Part shown: piece by piece, positions 13,873 through 17,809 of the stretch | Layout: every line of letters starts with the position of its first letter | How positions within the stretch are numbered: position 1 is the stretch's first letter | DNA from: Alphaproteobacteria bacterium | GTDB lineage: Bacteria > Pseudomonadota > Alphaproteobacteria > GCA-2731375 | DNA: 17,809 bases | NCBI GenBank assembly: GCA_030746295.1 | Contig: JASLMY010000090.1 | Span: 1-17,809, forward strand | Reading direction: 5' to 3' | Position numbers and translations under genes: made by a program | The notes under the pieces: generated by a model | Databases searched by the model: none | The model's input: the letters and a program-made list of their open reading frames with translations, nothing else | What the model was told of the DNA's origin: nothing

Positions 13873-15084
13873 CTACGAACGGTCGTCAAGACCATCGGCG
13901 GAAGCCTCGATGCGCTTAGCGACACGGGCTGGCGGGAAGCCCCAGGAAGGGAAATAGGCGCATTGCGGGATCGGGATATCGCCGCCGGCGACGACGATGG
14001 TGATGTCGTCCGGCCCTGCGACCGCCGGTATGGCCCCCTCTTCCGCCGCGTTGAGCACCCAGTCAGGCCAGCGGTCGGCCTCGATCAGGCGCTGGTGGAG
14101 CCAGGTCCGCCGCCAGGCCTCGGCCGACATCCGACCCTTGTCGTGGAGGTACTGCTTGGCCGCGGCCTTGTCCCAGCCTTGCTTCGCAAGCTCTGCCGCC
14201 ACGAACGGCGCCAGCACCACCGTGACCTTGCCGTCGTGCAGCATCGAGAAGGCGGACGCGGCCGAGCCCATGACGCTCGCCAAGTCGTCGAGGCCGCCGG
14301 TGACGTTGATCGCCGTCTCGGCGCGGGAAACGACGACGACGCTCTCTTCCGCGCCGAAGCCAAGCTCTTCTCTGAGCGAGGGCCAAGGATTGGTCGCCTC
14401 ATCCTCGGCGAAGCAGAGGGTGTAGCGGCCGGGCTGGCCGAGGCCGGCGAAGGCGACCACGGCCGGCCAGCCGCCGCCGATGTTGTGCATGACGAGGCGG
14501 AGCGCCCGGCCGATGGCGGCGTTGGCTCGCCAGCCGGGGCCGAGGGCGCCAAAGCTGGCGTTGATGTCGAGCGCCGCCGCCAGCGGACCGCTGACGATCA
14601 CGAGGGGGGTCACGTTCTCGTCCGTGGTCTGCACGCCGCGCAGGTTGAACTCGGGCTCGGCGATGGCCTCGACGGCGGCGAGCACGACCGGGGAATGCGC
14701 CGGCAGGCAGCCCGCCATCACCGCGTTCGCCGCCACCTTCTCCACCGTCGCCAGGCCCAGCAGCGGCTCCAGCGGCGCGATTACTTGCGTTGCGGGCCTT
14801 GCCGTCTGCCGTAACATGGCCTCGACGCGGCCGAGCGTCGGCGGCACGACCGGCAAGCCGTCGGTCCAGCCGCGTCGGTAGTAGAGCTCGTTAACTCGGC
14901 GCTCGGGCTCGTCGCCGCGCAGCACTTCGACCCGCTGGCGGGGGAAGCGGCCGACCTGGTCGAGGCGGGCATCGAGGCCGCGCTCGGCGACCCGCTGGGC
15001 CAGGACGTCGTCGATCCAGCCGCCGTCGCGACGCTCGGCCGTGGGTGTCAGCAGCCAGAGCGCGCCAGGGGCCAACCGACTCAC
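13873..15084 (-). CDS. Paralog of the selenoprotein C-terminal domain, without the Sec domain
   Basis: A 403-residue protein of an uncharacterised family. From residue 64 it aligns with the C-terminal domain of the selenoprotein encoded just upstream: NELYYRRGWTDGLPVVPPT against NRLYYENGWSDGLPIVPPT, then KVAANAVMAGCLPAHSPVV against NVAVNGVMAGCRPEYMPVL. The conserved VMAGC Cys could be a redox or metal residue. Its N-terminus (MSRLAPGALWLLTPTAERRD) has no UGSC domain. It starts with GTG at 15084, overlapping the selenoprotein stop by 4 nt (GTGA), so translation is probably coupled and the products may act together at equal levels. Function is unknown. Confidence 0.9.
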   Translation of the reverse strand: MSRLAPGALWLLTPTAERRDGGWIDDVLAQRVAERGLDARLDQVGRFPRQRVEVLRGDEPERRVNELYYRRGWTDGLPVVPPTLGRVEAMLRQTARPATQVIAPLEPLLGLATVEKVAANAVMAGCLPAHSPVVLAAVEAIAEPEFNLRGVQTTDENVTPLVIVSGPLAAALDINASFGALGPGWRANAAIGRALRLVMHNIGGGWPAVVAFAGLGQPGRYTLCFAEDEATNPWPSLREELGFGAEESVVVVSRAETAINVTGGLDDLASVMGSAASAFSMLHDGKVTVVLAPFVAAELAKQGWDKAAAKQYLHDKGRMSAEAWRRTWLHQRLIEADRWPDWVLNAAEEGAIPAVAGPDDITIVVAGGDIPIPQCAYFPSWGFPPARVAKRIEASADGLDDRS

Positions 15085-16826
15085 ATCTCGCGTGCCGCCG
15101 CCAGGCGTGCGGACCAGTCATCGGGCAGCGCTACGGCCTTGGTGGTCGAATAGCCGAGCATGCCGTTGTGCGAGAAGACGAAGGCGTTGGTCCTGAGCGG
15201 GTCGCCGGCGACCGCGATCATGAAGTCCTCCGGCCGGACCACGATCGGCACCAGGCGCTCGGGCGAGGACGATTCCGCGAAGACCCGGTCCGCCTTGCCG
15301 AGGTTGACGAGGTCCACGAGCGTGCGCCGGCCCGGCACCAGGTTCGTCCACTCGCCGATGTACTTCTCGAACTTCGCCGCCGGCATGCGGGCGTGCTCGT
15401 AGAAGTACTGTTTGACGTCGTCCTTCGACCAGCCGGACTTGGCGATGGTCTCGGCCAGGACCGGGCTCAAGACCAAGAGCGGGCGGTAGGTGCCCTGAGC
15501 CAGGCCGACCGTGAAGCAGAGCTGCCAACCGGTCTGCTTGACGAGCGCGTCGGCGAGATAGGGCAGCATCTCGTCTGCCTTGGAGCCATAGACCGAGGTG
15601 ACGACGTCGCCGCCGGTAAAGCGCGAGATCGTCACCGCGCTGTCGCCCGGCGCGATGCCCTCGTCGGCGGCGATGGAGGGCCAATCGATCTTGGCCAAGA
15701 CCTGCTCGTTCTCGGCCAGGACGACGCGCCAGGTGCCGCCATAGGTGCCCTTGTCGGTCTGGTGCAGCTGGAAGCCGGCGATATTGCGCAGGCAGAGCCG
15801 CCAGAAGCGGCCGATCGAGGTATTGGCCTGGAAGCCGTCCCGCAAGACCCCCTGCTCGTAGTTGAAGCCGAGGTCGCGGATGATCGCGCCGTTGACGACG
15901 ATCAGCGTCTCCGCACCCGGCGTGTTGCCGGAATGCTCGACGCCATAGCCCGGGTCCGCCATCGCCTCGACGAGGGCCAGCAGCACCGGCATGTATTCGG
16001 GACGGCAGCCGGCCATGACGCCGTTGACGGCGACGTTCCAGGGCGTCGCCGAGCGGTTGTCGGGTGCCAGCGCGCCGATCACCTCGTCCGGGTCGCGGTC
16101 GGTGAAGCGGAGGAACTCGGCGACCTTCTCCGCCGTCGGCGGCACGATCGGCAGGCCGTCGCTCCAGCCGTTCTCGTAGTAGAGCCGGTTCACCTCCTCG
16201 AAGCTGCCCTCGAAGACCACGTCCCGCGGCGCCGGCTCGGTGATGGCCATGGCCTCCGCCGGCTCCGAGGTCAGGTTGTCGATGACGTCGGTGAGCGTCA
16301 CCGAGAGGACGTTGTCGCGAATCTCGTTGTCGCTCTGCCCGTCGACATGGCCCGGCACTTTGGCGACGGCCAGGTTCGGCATGCCGAGGCCGACCGAGGT
16401 GGTGGCCGCCTGGCCGAGGAAGCCCTCGCAAACGAGCGACGAGGTCGGCACCCCGGCGGCTTCGGCAACGGCGCTCGCCCGCAGCACGGCGGGCGTGCAG
16501 CTGCCTCAGCAGCCCATGCCGGAGATCACGGCATCGACGCCGAGCTCTTTCAGCCGCCCCGGCAGCTCCTCCAGGATCTTGGTCTCGTCCTCGCCGTGGG
16601 TGGAGCCGAACTCCTCGAAGCTGACGAAATTGATGCCCGGGTAGCGGGCGCCCAGCTCCTCCTCCAGGAGGGCGAAGATCTCGTCGCCGCGAAAGAGGTA
16701 ATCCCAGAGCTGGCAAACCGTCTTGCCCTCCAGGCTGTCGAGGCGCCCGGCCAGCGGCGTGATCTCGATCGTCTTCTCGCCCTTGGGCCAAAGCACCTGA
16801 TAGCCGCCCATCTGTTCCGTCGTCAT
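15081..16826 (-). CDS. UGSC-family selenoprotein, read through in-frame UGA
   Basis: I read one 581-residue protein from the ATG at 16826 to the TGA at 15081, with Sec at codon 107. The N-terminal domain (about 1-195) matches the UGSC family: PLAGRLDSLEGKTV, then GVDAVISGMGC-U-GSCTPAVLRASAVAEAAGVP. Frame and similarity continue without a break across the UGA, and conserved residues lie on both sides, so this is not a stop. U107 sits beside Cys106 and forms UGSC (a UxxC pair) with Cys110, like a thiol/selenol redox site. The C-terminal domain (about 205-581) contains GWSDGLPIVPPT and NGVMAGC. The substrate is unknown. GGAGG lies about 9 nt before the ATG. Read conventionally, it would split into pieces of 106 and 468 residues. 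Confidence 0.9.
16476..16495 (-). promoter_or_regulatory. Candidate bacterial SECIS hairpin
   Basis: Reading the minus strand, CGCCCGC and GCGGGCG form a 7-bp perfect stem with a 6-nt loop CGUGCU. The stem begins 10 nt after the UGA. This suits the bacterial SECIS arrangement, in which a short stem lies about 11 nt downstream of UGA and the apical loop carries a G and U recognised by SelB. The loop here contains GU. It overlaps coding sequence (codons TPAVLRA). Confidence 0.65.
16506..16508 (-). other. In-frame UGA, predicted selenocysteine codon 107
   Basis: TGA on the minus strand follows codons for Met-Gly-Cys and precedes codons for Gly-Ser-Cys-Thr-Pro-Ala. The UGSC motif is a known selenoprotein signature, and Cys-containing versions of the family put Cys here. 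Confidence 0.88.

Positions 16827-17809
<983 letters not shown>

Noticed and set aside
16506..16508. The UGA as a true stop, giving a 106-residue protein and a separate 468-residue one
   Set aside because: The UGSC motif, the SECIS-like hairpin and uninterrupted phase on both sides favour selenocysteine. The downstream piece would need a GTG start without a ribosome site.

Overview
The window is high-GC DNA with short intergenic gaps and many convergent or overlapping gene ends. Codon use, an OxyR/catalase pair, an N-terminal MshEN-like domain joined to an AAA ATPase, and a large set of dehydrogenases and monooxygenases fit a free-living, metabolically versatile alphaproteobacterium, perhaps Rhodospirillales-like. 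That placement is inference; there is no rRNA or tRNA gene to confirm it. There are no insertion sequences, no CRISPR array and no phage genes.

Layout. Positions 1-2152 hold an oxidative-stress pair: a catalase gene cut by the left edge and a divergent oxyR, sharing a 111-bp AT-rich control region. Positions 2174-4928 hold an acyl-CoA dehydrogenase/flavin monooxygenase-like gene and, divergent from it, a secreted DUF3179 protein. Positions 4945-5769 hold an FkbM-type methyltransferase with a perfect 14-bp palindrome upstream. Positions 5982-7448 hold an AAA ATPase split by one in-frame TAA between Walker A and Walker B. Positions 7675-9900 hold a GNAT acetyltransferase facing an SDR gene and an exported protein. 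Positions 10289-12075 hold a small ORF, a RidA-like protein, and an SDR-cupin operon. Positions 12213-12911 hold an exported four-EF-hand protein with a Gly/Pro/Met/His repeat.

The most interesting part is 12935-16826, a three-gene minus-strand operon. Its first gene reads through an in-frame UGA at codon 107 in the context Met-Gly-Cys-Sec-Gly-Ser-Cys, which is the hallmark of UGSC-family selenoproteins. A GC hairpin begins 10 nt after the UGA and fits a bacterial SECIS element. The second gene overlaps the first by 4 nt and is a paralog of its C-terminal domain without the Sec domain. The third gene, 20 bp further on, is a thioredoxin-reductase-like flavoprotein with a CAFC redox pair and an NADPH-type motif. 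I infer a NADPH -> flavoprotein -> selenoprotein redox system of unknown substrate. A Baeyer-Villiger-type monooxygenase gene starts divergently from it and runs off the right edge.

Two gene interruptions should be kept apart. The UGA in the 16.5-kb gene is probably selenocysteine, because of its motif, its hairpin and the conserved reading frame on both sides. The UAA in the ATPase gene has no recoding explanation and is probably a nonsense mutation or a base-call error.
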